A DNA stretch of 5,898 nucleotides from Melioribacteraceae bacterium. Lineage in GTDB: Bacteria; Bacteroidota; Ignavibacteria; Ignavibacteriales; Melioribacteraceae. Each line of letters begins with the position of its first letter. Position 1 is the first letter of the stretch. This document shows, one piece after another, positions 1 through 5,582 of the stretch. The notes below the pieces were generated by a model. The model made no database searches. It was not told the DNA's origin and saw only the letters and a program-made list of their open reading frames with translations. Position numbers and translations under genes: made by a program. The stretch covers positions 1-5,898 of the forward strand of contig JALSNL010000006.1 in assembly GCA_026987055.1 (NCBI GenBank), written 5' to 3'.

Positions 1-1371
1 TCCATGGGATTTAATCTTGGTTTAATATCTCTTATGTGTACGGAAATCGGGATGATTACTTATGTCTATTTTGCCGAATTAGGTTTTAAAGCCGGGTTGG
101 CAAGTTTAATGGTAGCTTTCCCTTTTATTGTTGCATTTATATTTTTGGGTAAAACCGGATTTGTTATAAAGAAAATGATGGAAATGAAAATAATGACAGT
201 CCCGGAATTCTTTTCCAAAAGATATAGCAAAGGTGTAAGATTTTATTTAGGAATACTTATGGCTGTAGGTGGAATATTAAACTTTGGCGTGTTCCCCGGT
301 GTTGAGGCAAAATTCATTAATATTGTTACCGGAATTCCTGAAGAATATCTTCTTTACACTATGGTTGGGTTATTGACAATAGTTTTACTTTATACTTTGG
401 TTGGCGGTATGGTTTCTGTAATTGTTACTAATTATGTTCAATATGTATTGTTAAGTTTTGGAATGGTGATAATTACTATAATAGGATTTAATGCTGTGGG
501 TTGGGATGGAATTGTTACGGCTGTTACAACACAAATGGGTGATAAAGGAATTAACCCGTTTCATCCGACTTTTTTTGAAGGCGAATTCGGGTTCGGATTT
601 ATTGTTTGGCAAATATTAATGCAGATTTCCATTCTTATCGGTTGGCAAGCAGTATCAGCTAGATTGTTTGCTTCCAAAAATTCAAAAACCGGACAAAAAA
701 TTTACACTTGGTCTGCTTTAATGTTTTTTGCCAGAGCTGTACTTCCTGTATTTTGGGGAATAATTGCATTTGCTTATTATACAAAATTAGGAACAGCGTC
801 CGATATGCAAGGTCTTGATGCATTGCCTAATTTAATTAAAGATTTAATGCCGCACGGAATTTTAGGATTGATATTTGCAGGTTTGCTGGCGGCTTCAATG
901 TCAACTTATGCAAGTTATTTGTTATCGTGGAGTTCAATTGTTTCGCAAGATATAGTTGGAAGTGTTATAAGATTTGTTACTAAAAAAGATCTTAGTTCTA
1001 AAAAGCAATTACAATTAAGTAGAATTGTTATGGCAATAGTAATGATATTTATAATTTGGTGGTCGTTATTTCATAAAGTTGAAGGATATTTATATTTCTA
1101 TTTAAATATGACAGCCATGCTGTTTATACCGGGAACACTTATAAGTGTAGCTTTGGGTGTTTACTGGAAAAATGCCCGAACATTGGGAGCATATCTTGCT
1201 ATAACATTCGGAGCAATTCCGCCTTTGTTATATTTGGTGTTTCCTAAAGAGATTACAAAGTATGCTTCCGAAATGGGATATGGCGGTTTCTTGGTTGCAT
1301 TAATCGGAATGCTAATTGGTTCGGTTATTCAAAATAAATTTATGCCTAACAGTGTAAGGGAGACAATATAA
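1..1371 (+). CDS. Sodium/solute symporter (SSS family), 5' end cut by window edge
   Basis: Integral inner-membrane Na+-coupled transporter of the SSS family (LeuT fold). The frame is open from base 1 (TCC codon before the first ATG at 4), and the visible protein starts directly in what aligns with TM1, so about 40-50 residues including the leading helix probably lie outside the window; the ATG at 4 is probably internal. Numbering from that ATG, family landmarks are TVPEFFSKRY (65-74), YTLVGGMVSVIVTNYVQYVL (130-149, SSS signature-like), Q215..R220 before a basic loop, and GLLAASMSTYASYLLS (293-308). A297, S300 and T301 fall where vSGLT has its Na2-site residues A361/S364/S365. Roughly eleven hydrophobic segments are visible. 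The solute cannot be read from sequence; an amino sugar or related sugar is inferred from the neighbours. Its stop overlaps the next start (TAATG), indicating translational coupling. Confidence 0.9.
   Translation, partial: SMGFNLGLISLMCTEIGMITYVYFAELGFKAGLASLMVAFPFIVAFIFLGKTGFVIKKMMEMKIMTVPEFFSKRYSKGVRFYLGILMAVGGILNFGVFPGVEAKFINIVTGIPEEYLLYTMVGLLTIVLLYTLVGGMVSVIVTNYVQYVLLSFGMVIITIIGFNAVGWDGIVTAVTTQMGDKGINPFHPTFFEGEFGFGFIVWQILMQISILIGWQAVSARLFASKNSKTGQKIYTWSALMFFARAVLPVFWGIIAFAYYTKLGTASDMQGLDALPNLIKDLMPHGILGLIFAGLLAASMSTYASYLLSWSSIVSQDIVGSVIRFVTKKDLSSKKQLQLSRIVMAIVMIFIIWWSLFHKVEGYLYFYLNMTAMLFIPGTLISVALGVYWKNARTLGAYLAITFGAIPPLLYLVFPKEITKYASEMGYGGFLVALIGMLIGSVIQNKFMPNSVRETI
1356..1362 (+). promoter_or_regulatory. 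Shine-Dalgarno of the 49-aa gene, inside the symporter 3' end
   Basis: AAGGGAG lies 8 bases before the ATG at 1371. This is a clear ribosome binding site in a region where most other starts have none, and it supports the short downstream ORF being translated. Confidence 0.6.
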
Positions 1372-1520
1372 TGGGATTTTGGGAAATATTTTGGGCTATA
1401 AGTATTTTATTTGCAGTTGTTTCTTTTTCAATTTTATCATTGAGCGTTTTGTATAAAGGCTTTCAAGAAGTAAAAGATATGCTTACTGCTTTGGAAGATG
1501 CGGAAAATAAATCCGAATAG
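1371..1520 (+). CDS. 49-residue single-TM protein, candidate symporter accessory subunit
   Basis: Short gene beginning MGFWEIFWAISILF. It has a short N-terminus with two Trp, one strongly hydrophobic helix (about residues 5-28), then a cytosol-type tail with K29, K35 and an acidic amphipathic end (QEVKDMLTALEDAENKSE). Support for it being real: a good Shine-Dalgarno 8 bases upstream, a TAATG overlap with the symporter stop, a protein-like charge and hydrophobicity layout, and only 18 bases to the next gene. Small one-helix or two-helix partners next to Na+ symporters are known, for example MetS with the NSS transporter MetP and the DUF4212 small subunits of some SSS carriers. This protein is shorter than DUF4212 members and I do not recognise its family. 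An accessory role is inferred from position and topology only. Confidence 0.65.
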   Translation: MGFWEIFWAISILFAVVSFSILSLSVLYKGFQEVKDMLTALEDAENKSE

Positions 1521-1538
1521 AAAAGTATCTTTGCATCT

Positions 1539-2312
1539 ATGAAAAATAACAACAATAACATTATCTCCGTTTTGGCTGTTGGGGCTCACCCTGATGATGT
1601 GGAAATTATGTGTGCCGGAACTTTGGCATTGTTAAAAGAAAAAGATTGTAAAATACAAATTGCCACAATTACAAACGGAGACTTAGGTTCCGCTACATTA
1701 AGTAAAAATGAACTTGCTTCAATAAGAAAAGCAGAAGCAGCTAAATCGGCAAAATTATTAGATGCCGATTATTATTGTTTAGATAACCACGATATTTTTT
1801 TGACTTATGACGAACCCACTTTACTAAAAACAATTGAATTAATCCGCAAAACAAAACCTGATGTTGTAATTACGCAAAGCCGGCAAGATTATATGATTGA
1901 CCATGAAGTAACAAGCAAATTGGTTCAAACCGCTTGCTTTACAGCTGCAATCAAAAATATAAAAACAGAAAGCGAACCGTTTGATAAAATTCCATACCTA
2001 TATTATATGGATGCTTTGGAAGGGAAAGATATATACGGAGTTAAAATTGAACCTTCTATGATAGCTGATATTTCAGAAACAATAGAAATGAAAGAAGAAA
2101 TGCTGAAATGTCATGATAGTCAAAGAAGTTGGTTAATGTTGCATAATGGAATTGATGAATATGTTCAATCAATGAAAAATTTTTCTGCTATGCGCGGGAA
2201 ACAAATTGGAAAAAGATACGGCGAAGGTTTTAGGCAACATCTTGGTTCGGCTTATCCGCAAAATAATATTTTAAAAAATATTCTTATAAATCAAATTGTT
2301 GAATTAAATTGA
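1539..2312 (+). CDS. PIG-L/LmbE-family zinc-dependent N-deacetylase
   Basis: Probably a cytoplasmic Zn-dependent hydrolase removing an acetyl group from an N-acetylated sugar or sugar conjugate; no signal peptide is visible. The N-terminal strand ends in the family motif GAHPDD (residues 15-20): H17 and D20 would be metal ligands and D19 the general base, by analogy with MshB. The second motif is QDYMIDHEVTSKL (116-128), with H122 as third ligand. Met119 sits where MshB-type enzymes have the first His of HPDH. TNGDLGS (45-51) and the conserved R63..E66 region also fit. At 257 residues the length is normal. The start at 1539 has no clear Shine-Dalgarno, but the protein reaches the AHPDD strand with only a short Asn-rich leader. 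It lies 18 bases after the small membrane gene and 7 before the nucleotidyltransferase, so it is operonic. PIG-L domains also occur joined to NagB-like deaminases in Bacteroidota, which supports an amino-sugar role. The exact substrate is unknown. Confidence 0.85.
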   Translation: MKNNNNNIISVLAVGAHPDDVEIMCAGTLALLKEKDCKIQIATITNGDLGSATLSKNELASIRKAEAAKSAKLLDADYYCLDNHDIFLTYDEPTLLKTIELIRKTKPDVVITQSRQDYMIDHEVTSKLVQTACFTAAIKNIKTESEPFDKIPYLYYMDALEGKDIYGVKIEPSMIADISETIEMKEEMLKCHDSQRSWLMLHNGIDEYVQSMKNFSAMRGKQIGKRYGEGFRQHLGSAYPQNNILKNILINQIVELN

Positions 2313-2316
2313 AGGA
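2311..2316 (+). promoter_or_regulatory. Shine-Dalgarno that bears on the nucleotidyltransferase start
   Basis: GAAGGA overlaps the deacetylase stop TGA (2310-2312). It is only 3 bases from the ATG at 2320 but 9 bases from the in-frame ATG at 2326. The spacing favours 2326 as the start used by ribosomes, which would make the protein begin MEKLKPTLL. Confidence 0.5.
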
Positions 2317-2319
2317 TAT

Positions 2320-3240
2320 ATGAAAATGGAAAAATTAAAACCTACACTTTTAATCATTGCTGCCGGTCTTGGTTCTCGTTACGGAAGTCTAAAGCAAATA
2401 GATAAAATAGGACCTTCGGGTGAACGGATTATTGATTATTCCGTGTACGATGCTGTTAGAGCTGGATTTGGGAAAATTATTTATGTAATAAGAAAAAGTT
2501 TTGAGGAAGAATTTAAAGAAGTAATATTAAATCATTTGCCTTCTGATATAGAAACAGGATATGTTTTTCAAGAGATTGATTCGGTGGATAAAAATATAAA
2601 TTATAATCCGGCTAGACAAAAACCGTGGGGAACCGGTCATGCATTACTTGTTGCCGAAGATGCAATTAATGAACCGTTTGTTGTAATCAATGCCGATGAT
2701 TTTTATGGTGCGGAATCTTTTAAAATAGCTTATGATTTTTTACAAAAAGAGAATGCAAAGGAAAATAATTATGCACTTATCGGTTTTGATATAAAAAATA
2801 CTTTATCGGAATATGGTACTGTTTCCCGTGGAATATGTTCAGCTGATAAAGATGGTTTTTTAACTTCCGTTGTTGAACGAACCCAAATAAAAATAGAGAA
2901 TGGAGCAATCCTTTACAAAGATGAATTAGATAACTGGAATAATCTTAGCGGAAACGAAATTGTATCTATGAATATGTTTGCTTTTACACCTGGAATTTTT
3001 AAGTTAATAAGACCCGATTTTAATTCCTTTTTACAAAAAAATAAAAATGAACTTAAAGCCGAGTATTACTTGCCTACGGCTGTTGATAATCAAATAAAAA
3101 TTGGAAAAGCAAAAGTTAAAGTTTTGAGTACACCGGAACAATGGTTCGGACTTACTTATAAAGAAGATAAAAAAATTGCACAACAAAAAATACTTGAAAC
3201 GGTAAACGCAGGGAAATATCCTGAGAAATTATGGAAATAA
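2320..3240 (+). CDS. Sugar-1-phosphate nucleotidyltransferase (NTP_transferase family)
   Basis: Cytoplasmic Rossmann-like enzyme predicted to join an NTP and a sugar-1-phosphate into an NDP-sugar plus pyrophosphate. The N-terminal nucleotide-binding signature is AAGLGSRYG (14-22) followed by K25. PWGTGHA (102-108) and NADDFYG (124-130) form the base and sugar pocket and the metal-binding Asp region. The C-terminal part has EYYLPTAVD and WFGLTYKEDK, typical of a ~300-residue branch often found in Bacteroidota-like genomes. There is no left-handed beta-helix acetyltransferase domain as in GlmU, and it is longer than MurU (about 225 residues). The start is ambiguous between 2320 and 2326 (see the ribosome binding site). 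It is tightly coupled to the deacetylase upstream. The NahK-like kinase downstream is a natural source of its sugar-1-phosphate substrate. UTP and a HexNAc-1-phosphate are plausible substrates, but specificity is inferred. Confidence 0.88.
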   Translation: MKMEKLKPTLLIIAAGLGSRYGSLKQIDKIGPSGERIIDYSVYDAVRAGFGKIIYVIRKSFEEEFKEVILNHLPSDIETGYVFQEIDSVDKNINYNPARQKPWGTGHALLVAEDAINEPFVVINADDFYGAESFKIAYDFLQKENAKENNYALIGFDIKNTLSEYGTVSRGICSADKDGFLTSVVERTQIKIENGAILYKDELDNWNNLSGNEIVSMNMFAFTPGIFKLIRPDFNSFLQKNKNELKAEYYLPTAVDNQIKIGKAKVKVLSTPEQWFGLTYKEDKKIAQQKILETVNAGKYPEKLWK

Positions 3241-3270
3241 AATTTTTATGATTGTTTTATAAATAACCCA

Positions 3271-3300
3271 ATGTAATCGACGGCTTTACGCCGGCGTTCA
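3271..3300. repeat. 30-base hairpin repeat, copy 1 (imperfect stem)
   Basis: Matches the copy at 3385-3414 at 26 of 30 positions by hand count. Its core CGACGGC-TTTAC-GCCGGCG folds into a stem with one A-G mismatch at the third pair. It is much richer in G+C than the flanks, like a REP-type interspersed palindrome. Confidence 0.7.
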
Positions 3301-3332
3301 CACAGAGACGATTTAAAAAGTAAACAAGTTTT

Positions 3333-3352
3333 CAAAGACAGGAAAGTCTGTG
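3333..3352. repeat. Small imperfect hairpin between the two repeats
   Basis: AGAC (3336-3339) pairs with GTCT (3346-3349) across a six-base purine loop, extended by two more pairs (C3333-G3352, A3334-T3351) past one mismatch. It is followed by TGCTACATTT. It may be a second class of interspersed element, or chance. Confidence 0.35.
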
Positions 3353-3384
3353 CTACATTTTATATTTTGTAAACAAATAAATAA

Positions 3385-3414
3385 ATGTAACCGTCGGCTT
3401 TATGCCGACGTTCA
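3385..3414. repeat. 30-base hairpin repeat, copy 2 (perfect stem)
   Basis: Same orientation as the copy at 3271-3300 and offset by 114 bases. The core CGTCGGC (3392-3398), loop TTTAT and GCCGACG (3404-3410) form a perfect 7-bp stem. The flanks ATGTAA and TTCA are identical in both copies, so the repeat unit extends beyond the palindrome. Confidence 0.75.
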
Positions 3415-3446
3415 AATACTTTGTGTAAATTTTAAAAAATAAACAG

Positions 3447-4547
3447 ATGAAAAATATAAATTATAAAAAAATTATAAGTCATTTTAAGGTTGTCGGTAAT
3501 TTTATTGATGCTAAACCTTATGGTAGCGGTCATATTAACGATACTCTTTTGGTTCGGTTTGAACAAGAAGGGAAAAATGTAAAATATATTTTAAGAAAAA
3601 TAAATAAACATGTTTTCAAGAAGCCTGGACTTATTGTTGAAAATACGGTAATGGTTACAAATCATATCAAAGACAAACTTAAAAAAAATAAAGAAAAAGA
3701 TTTACACAGAAAAGTTTTAAGTTTGATTGATACGTTCGATGGAAATTATTCATATATTGATACAAACAAAGATTACTGGTGCTTAATTCTTTTTATAGAT
3801 GATGCTTATACAGTTGATTTTGTAGAAACCAAGAAGCAAGCTTACGAAGCTGCTAAAGCATTTGGTAAATTTCAAAAGTATTTATCCGATTTCGATGTTT
3901 TAAAATCTCACGTTACAATAGAAAATTTTCATAATCTAAGTAACAGAATAAGTAACTTTGATGAAGCTTTGAAAAAAAATTCGGCAAACCGTGTTAGTGG
4001 AATTGAACATGAAATAAATTTAGCCAATAAATATCGTTATATAGAAAATGATTTTAATGCGCTTCAACAAAAAGATATACCGCCTAGAATAACACATAAC
4101 GATACTAAAATAAATAATGTAATGCTTGATAGTAAAACGGACGAAGGATTGTGTGTAGTTGATTTGGATACGGTAATGCCTGGAATTATCTTAAATGATT
4201 TTGGAGATATGGTTAGAACATTTACTAGTCCGGCTGCAGAAGATGAACAAGATACCCAAAAGGTTTTTGTAAGAATGGATATTTATAAAGAAATGGTAAA
4301 CGGATACTTAAGTGAACTTAACAATATTTTAACCGGAGACGAATTAAATAATCTTGCACTTGGAGCAAAAATAATTGTTTACGAACAAGCAATAAGATTT
4401 TTAACAGATTACATAGAAGGTGATGTTTACTACAAAACAGAATATCCGGAACATAATCTAATACGTGCTAAAAATCAGTTTGCATTATTGGCAAGCATAG
4501 AAAAAAACTTTGATGAAATGCAAAATTTTATAGAAAAAATGATTTGA
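3447..4547 (+). CDS. NahK-like sugar 1-kinase (APH/choline-kinase fold)
   Basis: Predicted ATP-dependent anomeric kinase for an N-acetylhexosamine or similar sugar, cytoplasmic. The N-lobe has GSGHINDT (26-33) and YILRKINKHVF (47-57), corresponding to the GNGHINDT and LQRIN..VF motifs I know from N-acetylhexosamine 1-kinases. The C-lobe has the Brenner motif THNDTKINNVMLD (216-228) with D219 as likely catalytic base and N224 as metal ligand. VVDLDTVMPG (237-246) then provides the metal-binding Asp, followed by DFGDMVRTF and, near the C-terminus, IRFLTDYIEGDVYY and EHNLIRAKNQF. Its 366 residues match NahK (about 360). Automated tools may call it aminoglycoside phosphotransferase, but the sugar-kinase motifs argue against resistance. 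The start at 3447 has no Shine-Dalgarno. Its product would feed the nucleotidyltransferase upstream. The stop lies 17 bases from the stop of the convergent repressor gene. Substrate unproven. Confidence 0.85.
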   Translation: MKNINYKKIISHFKVVGNFIDAKPYGSGHINDTLLVRFEQEGKNVKYILRKINKHVFKKPGLIVENTVMVTNHIKDKLKKNKEKDLHRKVLSLIDTFDGNYSYIDTNKDYWCLILFIDDAYTVDFVETKKQAYEAAKAFGKFQKYLSDFDVLKSHVTIENFHNLSNRISNFDEALKKNSANRVSGIEHEINLANKYRYIENDFNALQQKDIPPRITHNDTKINNVMLDSKTDEGLCVVDLDTVMPGIILNDFGDMVRTFTSPAAEDEQDTQKVFVRMDIYKEMVNGYLSELNNILTGDELNNLALGAKIIVYEQAIRFLTDYIEGDVYYKTEYPEHNLIRAKNQFALLASIEKNFDEMQNFIEKMI

Positions 4548-4564
4548 AAACTTTCCAATATCTT

Positions 4565-5356
4565 TTACTTGGCAATAAGTAGATTTATTCCCAAATTTTC
4601 AATTTTTTCCTTTTCGTCTTTCGGAATATTTTCATCAGTTACAATTGTTGTAATTTTTTGAATTGGCGCAATATAAGAAAAACTTCGATTTTTAAATTTG
4701 CTTGAATCGGTTACAACTATTATTTCCCGGGAATTATTTATCATAATATTATTTAGAAAAGCTTCATCAACATTCGGTGTAGATATTCCGTATTCCGAAT
4801 CAATTCCATCAACTCCCATAAAAACTTTGTCGCAATAATATTTTTTCAAACTCTCAATAGCGTTAATACCAACTAATGATAAAGATTTTCTACGAAGAAT
4901 ACCGCCAAGCATAATAACTTTTATTTTTGGATATTCAACAAGCTGTCCGGCAATATTAAGTGAATTGGTAATAACCGTAAGATTAGAAAAACCATGTAAA
5001 TTTTTTGTAATTTCTAAAGTGGTAGTTCCCGAATCAATAATAATTGTATCACCATCTTTAATAAGCTGTGCCGCAACTTTGCCAATAGCATTTTTTTGTA
5101 TTTGATTTTTCTTGGCTTTGATATCTAACTCATAATCAATTCCTGCTCTTTGGAATTTCATTGCTCCGCCGTGAGCACGAACTAAAAGATTCTTTTTTTC
5201 AAGTTGGTCTAAGTCGTTTCTAATTGTTACTTCACTTACATTAAAAAGTTTACTTAAATCAGAAACTTTTACTTTTCCGTCCTTATTGAGTTTTTCTATT
5301 ATTTTTGTTCTTCTTTCAACTGTAATATTACCGTCAAAGTTGTTTACGTTTTTCAA
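4565..5356 (-). CDS. agaR: AgaR-like DeoR-family transcriptional repressor (TTG start)
   Basis: DNA-binding regulator sensing a sugar phosphate. The N-terminal winged HTH includes VKVSDLSKLFNVSEVTIRND (29-48) and ends with VRAHGGA (59-65). The C-terminal DeoR sensor domain shows DSGTTTLEI (108-116), TNSLNIA (130-136), GGILRRKSLSLVG (151-163), FMGVDGID (179-186), STPNVDEAFLNN (192-203) and VTDSSKF (215-221). The string of matches to E. coli AgaR as I remember it (VTIRND, DSGTTT, YxxDxxFxGVDxID, VTDSSKF) is better than to generic GlpR. At 263 residues the length is typical. The start is TTG at 5356-5354: an in-frame stop lies at 5374-5372, no ATG or GTG lies between, and the next Met (residue 66) is past the HTH. 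An operator-like site sits 6-17 bases upstream, suggesting autoregulation. It is divergent from the AgaS gene, and the symbol is a family-level call. Confidence 0.85.
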   Translation of the reverse strand: MKNVNNFDGNITVERRTKIIEKLNKDGKVKVSDLSKLFNVSEVTIRNDLDQLEKKNLLVRAHGGAMKFQRAGIDYELDIKAKKNQIQKNAIGKVAAQLIKDGDTIIIDSGTTTLEITKNLHGFSNLTVITNSLNIAGQLVEYPKIKVIMLGGILRRKSLSLVGINAIESLKKYYCDKVFMGVDGIDSEYGISTPNVDEAFLNNIMINNSREIIVVTDSSKFKNRSFSYIAPIQKITTIVTDENIPKDEKEKIENLGINLLIAK

Positions 5357-5361
5357 TGTGC

Positions 5362-5379
5362 TTTCGTTTCCTTACGTTT
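5362..5379. promoter_or_regulatory. Putative AgaR operator, site A
   Basis: TTTCGTTTCCTT on the + strand followed by ACGTTT. E. coli AgaR binds operators built of TTTCRTTT-like repeats (from memory). The 15 bases 5365-5379 match the reverse complement of 5502-5516 at 13 positions. The site lies just before the repressor's TTG start, and its complement supplies the only AAGGA near that start (12 bases away), so a bound repressor would block its own leader. Confidence 0.5.
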
Positions 5380-5398
5380 AGATAACTATAACTCATAA

Positions 5399-5425
5399 AA
5401 TATAGTAAAATAATCAGTAAAACAA
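5399..5425 (-). promoter_or_regulatory. Weak candidate promoter for the repressor gene
   Basis: On the - strand, TTGTTT (5425-5420) and TATATT (5404-5399) are separated by 15 bases, which is short. It would give a leader of roughly 35-40 bases. The region is very AT-rich, so chance matches are expected. Confidence 0.2.
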
Positions 5426-5434
5426 GAAAGAAAG
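5422..5434. promoter_or_regulatory. Possible degenerate operator, site B
   Basis: ACAAGAAAGAAAG resembles the ACAAGGAAAYGAAA motif of sites C and D with a base missing. It overlaps the -35-like element of the candidate repressor promoter. It is the weakest member of the set. Confidence 0.25.
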
Positions 5435-5501
5435 TGGTTGTTTATATAAAATAATCTATAATATTCCTCAAAAAATATGATTTATTTTGATCTAATCTAA
5501 A

Positions 5502-5521
5502 AAACACAAGGAAACGGAAAT
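5502..5521. promoter_or_regulatory. Putative AgaR operator, site C
   Basis: Contains ACAAGGAAACGGAAAT (5506-5521). AAGGAAACG is the exact reverse complement of 5365-5373 in site A, and the wider 15-base arm matches at 13 positions. It starts 22 bases before site D, about two helical turns, so both would present the same DNA face. Confidence 0.5.
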
Positions 5522-5524
5522 AGC

Positions 5525-5553
5525 TTGACAAGGAAATGAAATTTAGTTAACTT
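5525..5553 (+). promoter_or_regulatory. Candidate agaS promoter overlapping operator site D
   Basis: A perfect TTGACA (5525-5530), then 17 bases, then TAACTT (5548-5553), a weak -10. Transcription would start near 5560, about 20 bases before the AgaS ATG. Site D begins inside the -35 hexamer, as expected for a repressed promoter. The housekeeping promoter consensus of this organism is unknown, so this is tentative. Confidence 0.35.
5528..5542. promoter_or_regulatory. Putative AgaR operator, site D
   Basis: ACAAGGAAATGAAAT; its complement reads TTTCATTTCCTT and matches site A (TTTCGTTTCCTT) at 11 of 12 positions, the difference being the purine R of TTTCRTTT. It is a direct repeat of site C at 22-base spacing and overlaps the TTGACA of the candidate promoter. 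Confidence 0.5.
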
Positions 5554-5582
5554 TCAATATCTTTCTAATAAATACAAGTAAA

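Larger units (their letters stand above)
3241..3446. other. 206-base non-coding spacer with hairpin repeats
   Basis: No convincing gene is seen here. The spacer holds two 30-base hairpin repeats and one smaller imperfect hairpin, listed separately, set in very AT-rich sequence. None of the hairpins is followed by a clear U-tract, so no intrinsic terminator can be called. Whether the kinase has its own promoter here or is read through from the upstream operon is open; I see no strong promoter. Confidence 0.6.

Noticed and set aside
1526..1533. TATCTTTG, a perfect match to the Bacteroidota -7 element TAnnTTTG, just before the deacetylase gene
   Set aside because: No TTTG-like -33 element lies 19-21 bases upstream (nearest is at 1490-1493), and transcription would start almost at the ATG within a tight operon.
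1539..2312. Bacillithiol or mycothiol deacetylase (BshB/MshB)
   Set aside because: No thiol-biosynthesis neighbours, and the second motif (DYMIDH) differs from the HPDH of those enzymes.
3271..3414. Repeats as a CRISPR array
   Set aside because: Only two units, diverged at four positions, 114 bases apart with a long non-uniform interval; no array or cas genes.
3271..3420. Hairpins as intrinsic terminators after the nucleotidyltransferase gene
   Set aside because: Neither stem is followed by a run of T on either strand (TTCACACAG and TTCAAATAC follow on the + strand).
2320..4547. Nucleotidyltransferase and kinase as a MurU/AmgK peptidoglycan-recycling pair
   Set aside because: The nucleotidyltransferase is about 80 residues longer than MurU with a different C-terminus, and the kinase carries the GHINDT and LRKIN..VF motifs of the NahK-like branch.
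3447..4547. Aminoglycoside resistance gene
   Set aside because: The fold is shared, but the N-lobe motifs and sugar-locus context fit an anomeric sugar kinase.
5457..5462. TATAAT in the divergent intergenic region
   Set aside because: No recognisable -35 at 16-18 bases on the + strand; such strings are expected by chance in DNA this AT-rich.
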